NCBI GenBank assembly: GCA_025054955.1
Contig: JANWZE010000152.1
Location: 1-64,000, forward strand
From: Blastocatellia bacterium
GTDB lineage: Bacteria; Acidobacteriota; Blastocatellia; HR10; J050
Length of the DNA stretch: 64,000 nucleotides
Direction of reading: 5' to 3'
Positions within the stretch are counted from its first letter, which is position 1, and each line of letters begins with the position of its first letter. Of the stretch, positions 8,958-17,390 are shown one piece after another. The notes under the pieces are model-generated. The model saw nothing but the letters and a program-made list of their open reading frames with translations. It was not told the origin of the DNA and ran no database searches. The position numbers were made by a program, and so were the translations under genes.

Positions 8958-10508
8958 CTATAACTGAACGAGGGTCTGCCGTGGGCGATGCACGCGCATC
9001 TGGTCAACGGCGCGCAGCACGTCATCTACCAGCGAGGCAACCGACCACGCTGATTCGACGCACAGTATATTCACCGGCGCAGGCCCACCCGGCGTCCACC
9101 GTTCGACAAATCGTCGGGAGGGATAGCCGGCAAAAATGACCGTCGTCGGAATGCCCAACGCCGCCGCAATGTGCTGCCCCGCAGAATCGTAACCGATATA
9201 CTGGTCTGAATGAGCCACCAGCGCGCTGAACCGTCCAATGCCGCCGTGCCAGGTGAACAGGTCAGCATCAAGATCATCCAACGCAACTCGTGCTGAGGCG
9301 TTCCTCTCGTCCAGTTCAATGACCCGACGCCCTTGTTGGCAAACGGCTCGTATGATCGAATCCACGCGCTGAACCTCTTGGGCGCCCACACCTTTATCTA
9401 CAACGAGAGCCGCTCCTGTTTGAAGCAATCTCGACACCAGCTCCAATTCAAATGACTCGTTGAGGCATTTTCGCGGATTACCGCCGACGCCCAAGCTGAG
9501 CGTAATCAGGTCACGCGGACGTTTCGCGCGAATCCGCTCAACCACGGTCTTGCCAAAAACCACGTCATCACGCCTCAACCAGACGCATGGATAAAGCCGC
9601 TGGCCTTCGCCAAACGTTTCATCGGCCCACGTTGCCGCCAACTGGCTCAACCCGGACAGCCCATCTTTTTGATAACTCCGGCTCTCAAAAAAGTAGGAAT
9701 GCCTTTCATCCTGCGCCAATGGTAACAGCCCCAACTGAGTGAGTCGTGAATCGGGATCAACGATCAAAAATTCATCGTGGGACAATCCCGTTGCCAGCTC
9801 TTTGATCGTTTCAACCACGGCGATCCAACTTGCTAAACGCTCCAGCAGACTGCTGCCACGGTGGTAATCGAGCCGATGAATCCGAAGGGAGGCGCTGCCG
9901 CCGAACAATTCATTCGCCTTCTCGCTCCCCAGCAGGATGATCTCAGCGGACGGCATGAGCTGCCGTAGCTTCTGCCAGATGATGCTGGTGATTTCCACAT
10001 CAGCCCCAAGCGTGACGCGGGACAGGATGAACGCTCTCTTGATGCGACCAGTTCGAGCCGGATCACATGGCTTGATCTGGCGGACTGTTTGCATGCGTTG
10101 ATTGAGGTCACGCGTTGATTGGAGGCCGAATTGGTTCAATTGCCTGTTAAGTTTCTGTTGCTGGGGAAGCTGTCGGCAAAACTCAATCACGTGGGCAAAG
10201 ATGGCATAGTAGGAGGCACAATCACTCGGCTCGAACGAATCCGACAGTGGTTCAACAACGTCACGGAACAAAGCATTCAGGCCGGGCGCAGCCAGCGTCT
10301 CATCGTCGAGCGTCGCGATCTCGCAGAGCAAGCGGAGCGCCTCAGCGCAAACCAGCGGGCGACACGCCATGAGGTCGGTAGCCGCATCCGCGGCCCACTC
10401 GTTGACTTGTTCAAGCGCAAGGCGACCGGCTTGCCTGGCGCGGTGGAAGGCCTGCAATCGAATATGCGCTTGCTGCTTGACCTCTTTGACACGGACTGGT
10501 TCAGCCAT
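8958..10508 (-). CDS. GT9-like (heptosyltransferase-type) glycosyltransferase with N-terminal extension
   Basis: 516-aa protein whose last ~350 residues resemble glycosyltransferase family 9. A Rossmann start lies in RAFILSRVTLGADVEIT and the donor-site region in SDQYIGYDSAGQHIAAALGIPTTVIFAGYPSRR. The first ~155 residues are a helical, Glu/Gln-rich extension that I do not recognise. The typical short GT9 N-terminal motif is altered (SRVTLGADVEIT where GDVI is usual), so heptose transfer itself is doubtful. It probably builds cell-surface glycans. It lies upstream of the CPBP gene on the same strand and is divergent from hisG across a 90-bp gap that must hold both promoters. Confidence 0.7.
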   Translation of the reverse strand: MAEPVRVKEVKQQAHIRLQAFHRARQAGRLALEQVNEWAADAATDLMACRPLVCAEALRLLCEIATLDDETLAAPGLNALFRDVVEPLSDSFEPSDCASYYAIFAHVIEFCRQLPQQQKLNRQLNQFGLQSTRDLNQRMQTVRQIKPCDPARTGRIKRAFILSRVTLGADVEITSIIWQKLRQLMPSAEIILLGSEKANELFGGSASLRIHRLDYHRGSSLLERLASWIAVVETIKELATGLSHDEFLIVDPDSRLTQLGLLPLAQDERHSYFFESRSYQKDGLSGLSQLAATWADETFGEGQRLYPCVWLRRDDVVFGKTVVERIRAKRPRDLITLSLGVGGNPRKCLNESFELELVSRLLQTGAALVVDKGVGAQEVQRVDSIIRAVCQQGRRVIELDERNASARVALDDLDADLFTWHGGIGRFSALVAHSDQYIGYDSAGQHIAAALGIPTTVIFAGYPSRRFVERWTPGGPAPVNILCVESAWSVASLVDDVLRAVDQMRVHRPRQTLVQL

Positions 10509-10598
10509 ACGAAATAAAGGCCAATTGTAGCCAACGGCCTCAGGCTGTGCTAGGCTAGTGCATCTACCAAGCCAACAGAAAACAGCAACAAGCAGTTT

Positions 10599-11585
10599 AT
10601 GATGAAACCGGTGAAATTCGTCATTCCGAAAGGTTCATTGGAAAAAGCGACGTTCGCGCTGCTGGAACGCGCCTGGTATGAAATTCACGGGCAGGATCGC
10701 ACCTACCGGCCAATGGTCAATGATCCGCAGATTGCCCTGAAGCTGCTACGGCCACAGGAAATTCCTATCTTCGTCGCCGAAGGACTGCATGACGTCGGCA
10801 TCACCGGCCAGGACTGGATCCGCGAGACCCAAGCCGACGTCGAAGTGCTGATGAATTTGCAATACGGAAAAATCAAGCTGGTCATGGCTGTGCCGAGAGA
10901 TTACCAGGTCAACTCGCTCAGCGGGCTGATCAAAAAATATGCCGACGGACACAAGCGGCTGCGCATCTCAACCGAGTATTTGAACATTGCCGCTGAGCAC
11001 ATCAAAGCGAATCCGGCCTATCGTAAACTGTTCGGCGCGACTGACCCGATGATGATTACGCCGTGGTGGCACAAGGGCGACAATCCCCGCGTCGGCATTT
11101 ATCTCTCGTTCGGCGCGACGGAAGCCAAGCCGCCGGAAGACACCGACGCAATCCTGGACGTCACCGAGACCGGCACGACGCTGGAGCGAAATAATCTGCG
11201 CATCATCGAAACGGTGATGGAATCCTCAGCCGTGTTAATCGCCAATAAGCGATCGCTCGGCGATCAGCGGAAGCGGGAGAAAATCTTCGACATCGTGACA
11301 CTGCTCAAAGGCGTCATTGATAGCAATACCAAGCTGCACATCTTCGTCAATGTCAAACACGAAAATCTGCAGAAGTTGCTCAAGCAGTTACCCGGACTTA
11401 AGGGGCCGACGGTCAGTCCGTTGTCAACCAAAGGTTGGTATTCCGTCAACACGATCATTGACAAAAGTCAGTTTCTGCGCCTACTGCCCATCTTGCGCCG
11501 ACTTGCCCAAGGTTTGGTCGTGCATGAACCCAAACAAATTCTTCCGCTCGAGGAAATCAGCCGGAGCGAAGATTCACCGTCATAA
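10599..11585 (+). CDS. hisG: ATP phosphoribosyltransferase HisG (long form)
   Basis: First and usually feedback-regulated step of histidine synthesis: ATP plus PRPP to phosphoribosyl-ATP. At 328 aa it is longer than the short HisG that needs HisZ, and the C-terminal ~80 residues (from about LHIFVNVKHENLQKLLKQLP) fit the regulatory histidine-binding domain. N-terminal motifs include FVIPKGSLEKAT, VAEGLHDVGITGQDWI and LDVTETGTTLERNNLRI (PRPP loop). Tandem ATGs open the frame and no strong ribosome site is visible. It is first in the his cluster and hisD follows after one base. Confidence 0.94.
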   Translation: MMKPVKFVIPKGSLEKATFALLERAWYEIHGQDRTYRPMVNDPQIALKLLRPQEIPIFVAEGLHDVGITGQDWIRETQADVEVLMNLQYGKIKLVMAVPRDYQVNSLSGLIKKYADGHKRLRISTEYLNIAAEHIKANPAYRKLFGATDPMMITPWWHKGDNPRVGIYLSFGATEAKPPEDTDAILDVTETGTTLERNNLRIIETVMESSAVLIANKRSLGDQRKREKIFDIVTLLKGVIDSNTKLHIFVNVKHENLQKLLKQLPGLKGPTVSPLSTKGWYSVNTIIDKSQFLRLLPILRRLAQGLVVHEPKQILPLEEISRSEDSPS

Positions 11586-11586
11586 C

Positions 11587-12894
11587 ATGCCTGTTTCTAT
11601 CCACCAACTCACGCGAAGAAACCTTGACCAGCTTCTCGTCCGACTGCGTCCGCACCGGATCGTGGATCAAGCTGTGCAATCGCGCGTGCGGGTGATCATT
11701 GATGATGTTGCCCGTCGAGGTGACGCAGCATTGCTTCAGTACACGGCTCAGTTCGACGGCGTCGTGTTGCATCCTGAGGAACTGCGCGTTCAAGGGCGTG
11801 AGTTTGACCAGGCTCGGCGTCAGGTCACCGGTGAGCAATTGGCCGCGCTGAAAGTATCGTTGGCCAACATCAGGAAAGTCGAGCAACACAGGTTGGCGCG
11901 ATTGTCAGGTCGGATGCAGACAAGCCCCGGCGTGAGCGTGCGAGCCACCGTTCGACCGCTCAGCAGCGTTGGCTGCTACGTGCCTGGCGGGCGCGCCGTT
12001 TATCCAAGTTCCGTCTTGATGAATGTTGTGCCAGCGCAGGTAGCCGGCGTCAAACGCATCGTGCTGTGCTCGCCGCCGTCGGCAACAAAAACGATTCATC
12101 CACTGATTCTGGTGGCTGCCAAGCTGTGTGGCGTTCATGAAGTCTATCGCGTCGGTGGCGCGCAGGCGATTGCCGCGCTGGCCTTCGGCACGCAGACAAT
12201 CAAACCAGTGCAAAAAATCATCGGACCGGGCAGTGCGTATGTCGCCGCCGCCAAGCTGGCCGTGTCTGATCGTGTGGCGATTGATGCGCCGGCCGGGCCG
12301 AGCGAACTGCTGGTCATTGCTGATGAAACAGCCGACCCGGTCAACGTCGCGGCCGACATGCTCTCTCAGGCGGAACATGGCCATGACAGCATTGTTGGGC
12401 TGGTGACAACCTCATCGAAACTAGCTAAACAGGTTGTGGCGGCGCTCCGTGAACGATTGGATGCAGTGGAGCGGTCGGCAACGATTGCGCAGGCGCTGGC
12501 CCAGAACGGCTTCGTGCTGACTTGCAACAGCATGAAACTGGCCGTCGAGTTCACCAACGGGTTTGCGCCTGAGCATCTGGAGATCATCGCCCGACAGGCT
12601 CACTCGCTTGCCAATGAGATTGAGGCAGCGGGCTTGATCCTGCTTGGCAACTATTCGCCGGTGGCGGCCAGCGATTATGTTGTTGGCTCCAATCACGTCC
12701 TGCCGACGGGCGGCGCAGCAAAAACCTATTCAGGGTTATCCGTCATTGATTTTGTGCGGCGAGTCAACATCGTGCACTGCTCGCGCAAAGGACTCAAGGG
12801 TCTGATGCCGTCACTCAGAGCGCTGGCGCTGGCCGAAGGTCTGCCCAATCATTATCGCGCCGCCGCCGAGCGGTTCAGACACAGAAGGCAGTAG
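11587..12894 (+). CDS. hisD: Histidinol dehydrogenase HisD
   Basis: Last two oxidations of histidine synthesis (histidinol to histidine, NAD- and zinc-dependent). 435 aa from the ATG at 11587, one base after the hisG stop; the frame is open upstream but overlaps hisG and lacks homologous character. Motifs: GCYVPGGRAVYPSSVLM, GGAQAIAALAFGT, GPSELLVIADE, the zinc-site Gln/His of LSQAEHGHDS, FAPEHLEI and SNHVLPTGGAAKTYSGLSV. The C-terminal codons lie in a 25-bp sequence repeated beyond the adjacent restriction module. The final HRRQ and stop are therefore probably module-derived, and the catalytic domain is intact. Confidence 0.95.
   Translation: MPVSIHQLTRRNLDQLLVRLRPHRIVDQAVQSRVRVIIDDVARRGDAALLQYTAQFDGVVLHPEELRVQGREFDQARRQVTGEQLAALKVSLANIRKVEQHRLARLSGRMQTSPGVSVRATVRPLSSVGCYVPGGRAVYPSSVLMNVVPAQVAGVKRIVLCSPPSATKTIHPLILVAAKLCGVHEVYRVGGAQAIAALAFGTQTIKPVQKIIGPGSAYVAAAKLAVSDRVAIDAPAGPSELLVIADETADPVNVAADMLSQAEHGHDSIVGLVTTSSKLAKQVVAALRERLDAVERSATIAQALAQNGFVLTCNSMKLAVEFTNGFAPEHLEIIARQAHSLANEIEAAGLILLGNYSPVAASDYVVGSNHVLPTGGAAKTYSGLSVIDFVRRVNIVHCSRKGLKGLMPSLRALALAEGLPNHYRAAAERFRHRRQ
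12857..12881 (+). repeat. Left 25-bp direct repeat flanking the R-M module
   Basis: The 25 bases beginning GCGCCGCCGCCGAGCGGTTC near the 3' end of hisD are repeated exactly at 16138-16162, just before hisC. The bases on either side of the two copies differ. The copies bracket the restriction-modification genes. Confidence 0.95.
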
Positions 12895-13090
12895 GGAGCA
12901 AACGGGAAGCAGTGGTCAGTAGAATGAGTAACGACGGCGGAGCATGCCAATAAACTCCATTGTCTACTGAATGCCAACTACCGTTAGGTGTTCTATATGA
13001 TCAGCGTAGCTCACAATAGTTGGCGAGAAGTATAGTAAAATGGCAACAGCCTGCTCGGCGGGCGACAAGTCATATTGATATGGAGAACTG

Positions 13091-14149
13091 ATGGCAAACC
13101 CTACCAAAAACTATCGGAGGACATTGGAAGAGCTTGAAGAGGTAGCGTCCAAGTTTTGGCCCGCTGAACTGTCTGAGCTTGAAGCCAAGCTGAGTGTCAT
13201 TCCGTTATTGCTGGAGACGCAGGATCAGTTTATTAGCATCCTCAGCGTGAAAACACCCAACTTGGCCAATTTATTCAGCATTCTAGAAGCTTCAAGCCTG
13301 CCCGCAAATCTGTTTCTCAAGCACCTAGCCATCCTCGCTGACTTTGGTGGCGAACTCCTACAGCGAGTGAGCCGTGAATTTGAGATGCTTTTTCCCGAAG
13401 GCAAATTGAGTTACTACTGGCAAGGGAAGCCACACAGCTATATCTTCCGATCTTTGCCCCGTCCTAAGTTCAGTAACCAAAACCTTCATATTGACGGGAG
13501 GCACCTGCTTGAGCCACACCCTCTGGATGACTTAAAGAGAGACGCTATTGCCTTGCTCCTATTTGGTAGCGCATATAGCGGTGAGCATCAAAAAGTCGCC
13601 GAAGCGTTGGCCAAGTGCGAGATTGGAGATTACCTGGGGAAATCGGACGAACTGGCGAATTTTGTCAAGCAACGGTATCTTTGGGTGAGCCGAATCACCG
13701 GCGGAGCAAAGGCGAATAACTTGGGGCAGTTAGCTCAGAGGTTCGTGGCCGAGTACATAGAGAATAACCTTGGATTAGATCATGTAGAGGTCAGGTCGAG
13801 TGGCCGTATACCGGGAGTCACTCATACAGACCCACTGACCGGGCGTGAAACTTCATTCGACTTGGTTGTGACTAATGGGGCGAGATATGTGGCAGTCGAG
13901 GTCAGTTTCCAAGTAACGACCAATAGCACTATTGAGCGCAAAGCAGGCCAAGCAAAGGGCCGTTATGAGCAAATTGAGAAGGCGGGGCATCGGATAGCGT
14001 ATGTCATTGATGGCGCAGGCAACTTCCAAAGGGAAACTGCAATGAAGACCATGCTTTCACATAGCCACTGTTCAGTAGCCTTCTCTCGTAGCGAGCTGGA
14101 GGTTCTTTGCAATTTTCTGAGAGATTTCTTTGCAGAAGATTCGCAATGA
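13091..14149 (+). CDS. Putative type II restriction endonuclease (PD-(D/E)XK-like)
   Basis: 352-aa protein I cannot assign to a named family. The C-terminal third has the shape of a PD-(D/E)XK nuclease core. Asp257 sits in SFDLVV and, 13 residues later, Glu270 in YVAVEVSFQ. A polar, basic helix follows (NSTIERKAGQAKGRYEQI). The usual Lys of ExK is replaced by Ser272. The N-terminal ~200 residues are mostly helical and may bind DNA. GGAG lies six bases before the ATG. The start codon of an adenine methyltransferase follows nine bases after its stop, which is the main reason to call it the cognate nuclease. Base composition is more AT-rich than the flanking his genes. Confidence 0.65.
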   Translation: MANPTKNYRRTLEELEEVASKFWPAELSELEAKLSVIPLLLETQDQFISILSVKTPNLANLFSILEASSLPANLFLKHLAILADFGGELLQRVSREFEMLFPEGKLSYYWQGKPHSYIFRSLPRPKFSNQNLHIDGRHLLEPHPLDDLKRDAIALLLFGSAYSGEHQKVAEALAKCEIGDYLGKSDELANFVKQRYLWVSRITGGAKANNLGQLAQRFVAEYIENNLGLDHVEVRSSGRIPGVTHTDPLTGRETSFDLVVTNGARYVAVEVSFQVTTNSTIERKAGQAKGRYEQIEKAGHRIAYVIDGAGNFQRETAMKTMLSHSHCSVAFSRSELEVLCNFLRDFFAEDSQ

Positions 14150-14158
14150 GGTTAAGCA

Positions 14159-16099
14159 ATGGCGCATCTTTCAGAAGGTAGTCATCCTCTTGTGGCACAA
14201 TACATCTCTGTCCAGAGCGACGAACACCTGTGCAGTTTGGTGCGTAGGTTCCCTGATGTTTGCATGTTAATACTGCCGCCGTGTGCTGAGCCCGATCAAT
14301 ATCGAAGACCCCTACAAGACATTGGGAGTGTGGTTGCCGGTGTTGCTCAAGAGTTAGGTCCGGATGCAACGCTGATTACCGTAGGTGAAGTTATTGACTT
14401 AGTGCAAGTGCAAGCGGCTATGCCTGCCGCAGTGCGATACCAGCATTGGATAGCCATCAAGCGCGCGTCTCCCAGAAGAGTTGACCAGCGTTCCTTGCCG
14501 AATCATCATTTTGGTGCTTTGATCCACACCAGGTATCAGCAGTCCTTACGCCATACTAAGACCAGGATAAAATACACGTACTGTCCCGCCTGTCATAAGA
14601 CTACGAAGGATTACGGTGGCAAGAAACATACTTACCACGAGTATGGCACGTTAGTGTCAGATGTGTGGCGTGACGTGGTGTGTGATCTGGAAGGCGATCT
14701 CACACCTATCATTGACCGATTTCGAGATCTTTTTGGGATTGATTCTTACAAGGAACTGTTAATCCTCGACTGCCGCCAGAGGGACGTTAAACGAGTGCCA
14801 GCGCAGTACAGTCTAAAGTCTGATTGGAACGCTAGCTTTATTGTCGGGCGAGAGGGCTCCCCTAAATATGAAGCAGCCCAACCTGTGATGTCGCAGTCCC
14901 GCCTTTTTCCCTATGACTTCTCAGACCACATCTATGAAGCCACGGAAAGCAAGTTGCCTGCGCATCTGATGAACCAGGTGTTGCATGGTGACTGCTTGCA
15001 GTGGCTGCGAGAAATTCCGGATGACAGCGTCGACTTTGTCTTTGCCGATCCACCTTACAACCTGGGAAAGAACTATCTGGGTTACTCGGATGACCTAGAG
15101 ATCAGAGAGTACTTCAACTGGTGCGATCAGTGGATTGCTGAGTTGGTCCGTGTCTTAAAACCAGGGCGCACGCTCACACTTCTGAATATCCCCCTCTGGG
15201 CGATCCGGCACTTTCTGTTTATGGATTCAACTCTCCAGTTTCAAAATTGGATTGTTTGGGACGCATTGGCTTTCCCTGTGCGTTTGATAATGCCAGCTCA
15301 TTACACAATTCTGGCGTTTTCTAAGGGGAAGCCCCGCGAGCTACCGGGCTTGATCGGGGAAGCGGATCCGGTAGATGTTCAAAGTGCCCCAGATATGTTC
15401 AAAGCTTTGGAACCACTGGCCGAGGGGTATTGTCTCCGTGCCACATGCGTAAAACGGCGACGAGCTTCACAGGCGACTGACCGCGGACCGCTTACTGATT
15501 TGTGGTGGGATATTCACCGCCTGAAACACAATACTCGCCGTGTAGATCATCCAACTCAACTCCCACCACATCTTATGTACCGGCTGATCGCCATTTTCAC
15601 CAAGCGTGGTGAGGTAGTCCTGGATTGTTTCAATGGAGCGGGAACGACAACTCTCGCTGCTCATCAGATGGAGCGCTGCTACGTCGGAATTGAGAAGTCA
15701 AAAAAGTATTGTGACACGGCGAGGAACCGTCATGAGGAGATATTCAGAGGCCTGAACCCATTTCGTAAAGCATTCCGGGAACTCACTGCCAAGAACAGCC
15801 CTGTCCCACGGCTACCTAAACAGAAATATGAGGTTCCCAAGAAAACATTGCAACTGGAAGTTAAGCGAGTGGCACAGCAGTTGGGGCATCTGCCCAGTCG
15901 TGATGAGCTTGCTCAGTACGGCAAGTTTCCAATCAGGTATTACGATGAGTATTTCATAAGCTGGGGCGAGGTTTGCGCTGCCGCCCGTACTACAGGCATG
16001 ACGGAAGAGTTACCGTCCTCTGTGAATCGCCAATCCTCAGTGTCTGAAACACAATTAAGGCTGAGTTTTGAATTGAACAACCATAGCGATGAAAGGTAG
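14159..16099 (+). CDS. DNA (adenine-N6?) methyltransferase, beta-type motif order
   Basis: 646-aa modification enzyme. The active methyltransferase domain begins near residue 272 (MNQVLHGDCLQWLREIP). The catalytic DPPYNLGKNY is at 297-306, and the SAM-binding FNGAGTTTLAAHQM comes later, near residue 491. Motif IV before motif I is the beta-class order, and DPPY favours N6-adenine. Residues ~35-265 resemble a second, decayed methyltransferase half: LPPC (39-42) sits where DPPY would be, and a CPAC zinc-like motif (142-145) follows. The last ~65 residues (VAQQLGHLPSRDELAQYGKF...SWGEVCAAA) resemble the HNH-associated helical repeat. GAGG precedes the start. It pairs with the nuclease gene upstream as an R-M system. 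Confidence 0.87.
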   Translation: MAHLSEGSHPLVAQYISVQSDEHLCSLVRRFPDVCMLILPPCAEPDQYRRPLQDIGSVVAGVAQELGPDATLITVGEVIDLVQVQAAMPAAVRYQHWIAIKRASPRRVDQRSLPNHHFGALIHTRYQQSLRHTKTRIKYTYCPACHKTTKDYGGKKHTYHEYGTLVSDVWRDVVCDLEGDLTPIIDRFRDLFGIDSYKELLILDCRQRDVKRVPAQYSLKSDWNASFIVGREGSPKYEAAQPVMSQSRLFPYDFSDHIYEATESKLPAHLMNQVLHGDCLQWLREIPDDSVDFVFADPPYNLGKNYLGYSDDLEIREYFNWCDQWIAELVRVLKPGRTLTLLNIPLWAIRHFLFMDSTLQFQNWIVWDALAFPVRLIMPAHYTILAFSKGKPRELPGLIGEADPVDVQSAPDMFKALEPLAEGYCLRATCVKRRRASQATDRGPLTDLWWDIHRLKHNTRRVDHPTQLPPHLMYRLIAIFTKRGEVVLDCFNGAGTTTLAAHQMERCYVGIEKSKKYCDTARNRHEEIFRGLNPFRKAFRELTAKNSPVPRLPKQKYEVPKKTLQLEVKRVAQQLGHLPSRDELAQYGKFPIRYYDEYFISWGEVCAAARTTGMTEELPSSVNRQSSVSETQLRLSFELNNHSDER

Positions 16100-16137
16100 A
16101 AGATGCACCTAATCACAGGCTCAGAGGGCACAGGTTT

Positions 16138-16162
16138 GCGCCGCCGCCGAGCGGTTCAGACA
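16138..16162 (+). repeat. Right 25-bp direct repeat flanking the R-M module
   Basis: Exact copy of 12857-12881 from the end of hisD. Read in the hisD frame, the sequence after this copy stays open (Gln/Arg-rich) to a TAA at 16251-16253, 12 bases before the hisC start. This looks like the original hisD tail or the original intergenic junction. Confidence 0.95.
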
Positions 16163-16265
16163 ACGCCGTCGGCAGACAACCGATACACAACAGAACAAGG
16201 CAGCCGGCAGCCAACAACAACGCAATAAACCACCACGACCGGCTCTGGCCTAACGCCTTGATCAC

Positions 16266-17363
16266 ATGGACGAGAAAGTACGAAAACGACTCCAACAACT
16301 AGAACGGCTCGAAGGCTACGTCATGCCTGACTCCACGCCGCTGGAGGGTCAACCTGCGGCTCCGGCTGACATCATCAAGCTGGACGCCAACGAAAATGTG
16401 TTCCTGACCAAAGACTGGCTGCATGCGTTGGCCATGGAGGTCATTGAAGAATTGGACCCGCGCTTTTACTCGACCCATGAGTATCAGCAACTGGTGCGCG
16501 CCCTGAGCATACGTCACGACATCACCCCGCAGCATATCGTGCTCGGCAACGGCGGCGATCAAATTATTGACTTCGTCGCCAAGACGTTTCTTGATGTTGG
16601 CTCAATAGCTGTGTCTGTTGAGCCGACATACTCTTTCTATCGCCTGCGGGCCAAGTTGGCCGGCGCACAGTATGTCACCGTTCCGCTGAACGATGACTTT
16701 TCGCTGAATGTCAACCGGCTGCTCGACGCGGCCCGCGACGCAAGCATGATGTTGCTGTGCTCGCCCAACAATCCGACAGGCAATCAATTTGCCGCCGAGC
16801 ACCTCAGAGAAGTGTTGCAGGCGTTTGATGGCATCGTGTTTGTGGACGAAGCTTACGCTGACTTCGCCGACGAGAACCTGGTTCACTGGGTCGCCGAGTT
16901 CGAGCATCTGGTGATTTTGCGCACATTCTCGAAGGCGTTTGGCTTAGCCGGGCTGCGGCTCGGATACTTAGTGGCTCATCCGACACTGGCGCGGCCGTTC
17001 GCCGAAAAAATTCAATACCCTTATCCGGTCAGCGCATTCACGCTAGCTCTGGCGTTGAAACTCATGCAACAGATTGACGTTGTCCAAGCCGCCATTGAAC
17101 GCATGAAGAGCGAACGCGCGCGGCTCATCCGAGAGCTGGCATCAATCGAAGGCATCAGCCCATTTCAATCCCAGAGTAACTTCGTGCTCTTCCAACTGGC
17201 ATTGCCAGCAGAGAGGGTTCACAGCCAGCTCATTGACCAAGGCATCTTCTTGAAACATGTGGGCACGGTGTTGGGCATGAACAACTGCCTGCGAACGACA
17301 GTCGGCACGCCGCCAATGAACGATCGGCTCCTAGAAACATTGCGGCGAATCTGTCAGAGTTAG
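16266..17363 (+). CDS. hisC: Histidinol-phosphate aminotransferase HisC
   Basis: PLP enzyme converting imidazole-acetol phosphate and glutamate to histidinol phosphate. 365 aa, normal for the family. Motifs: LDANENVF near the N-terminus, GNGGDQIID (phosphate/PLP loop), SPNNPTGN, VDEAYADF (PLP-ring Asp) and the Schiff-base Lys in RTFSKAFGLAGLRLGY. It is the first his gene after the R-M insertion, so its expression may now depend on transcription through the module. hisB follows after 27 bp. Confidence 0.94.
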   Translation: MDEKVRKRLQQLERLEGYVMPDSTPLEGQPAAPADIIKLDANENVFLTKDWLHALAMEVIEELDPRFYSTHEYQQLVRALSIRHDITPQHIVLGNGGDQIIDFVAKTFLDVGSIAVSVEPTYSFYRLRAKLAGAQYVTVPLNDDFSLNVNRLLDAARDASMMLLCSPNNPTGNQFAAEHLREVLQAFDGIVFVDEAYADFADENLVHWVAEFEHLVILRTFSKAFGLAGLRLGYLVAHPTLARPFAEKIQYPYPVSAFTLALALKLMQQIDVVQAAIERMKSERARLIRELASIEGISPFQSQSNFVLFQLALPAERVHSQLIDQGIFLKHVGTVLGMNNCLRTTVGTPPMNDRLLETLRRICQS

Positions 17364-17390
17364 CCATTCTGGCTTATAATCTCCCGCCCT

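Noticed and set aside
11317-11586. Long N-terminal extension of the hisD frame inside hisG
   Set aside because: The extension is an alternative frame of the hisG 3' part with no HisD similarity; the ATG at 11587 directly after the hisG stop fits the family.
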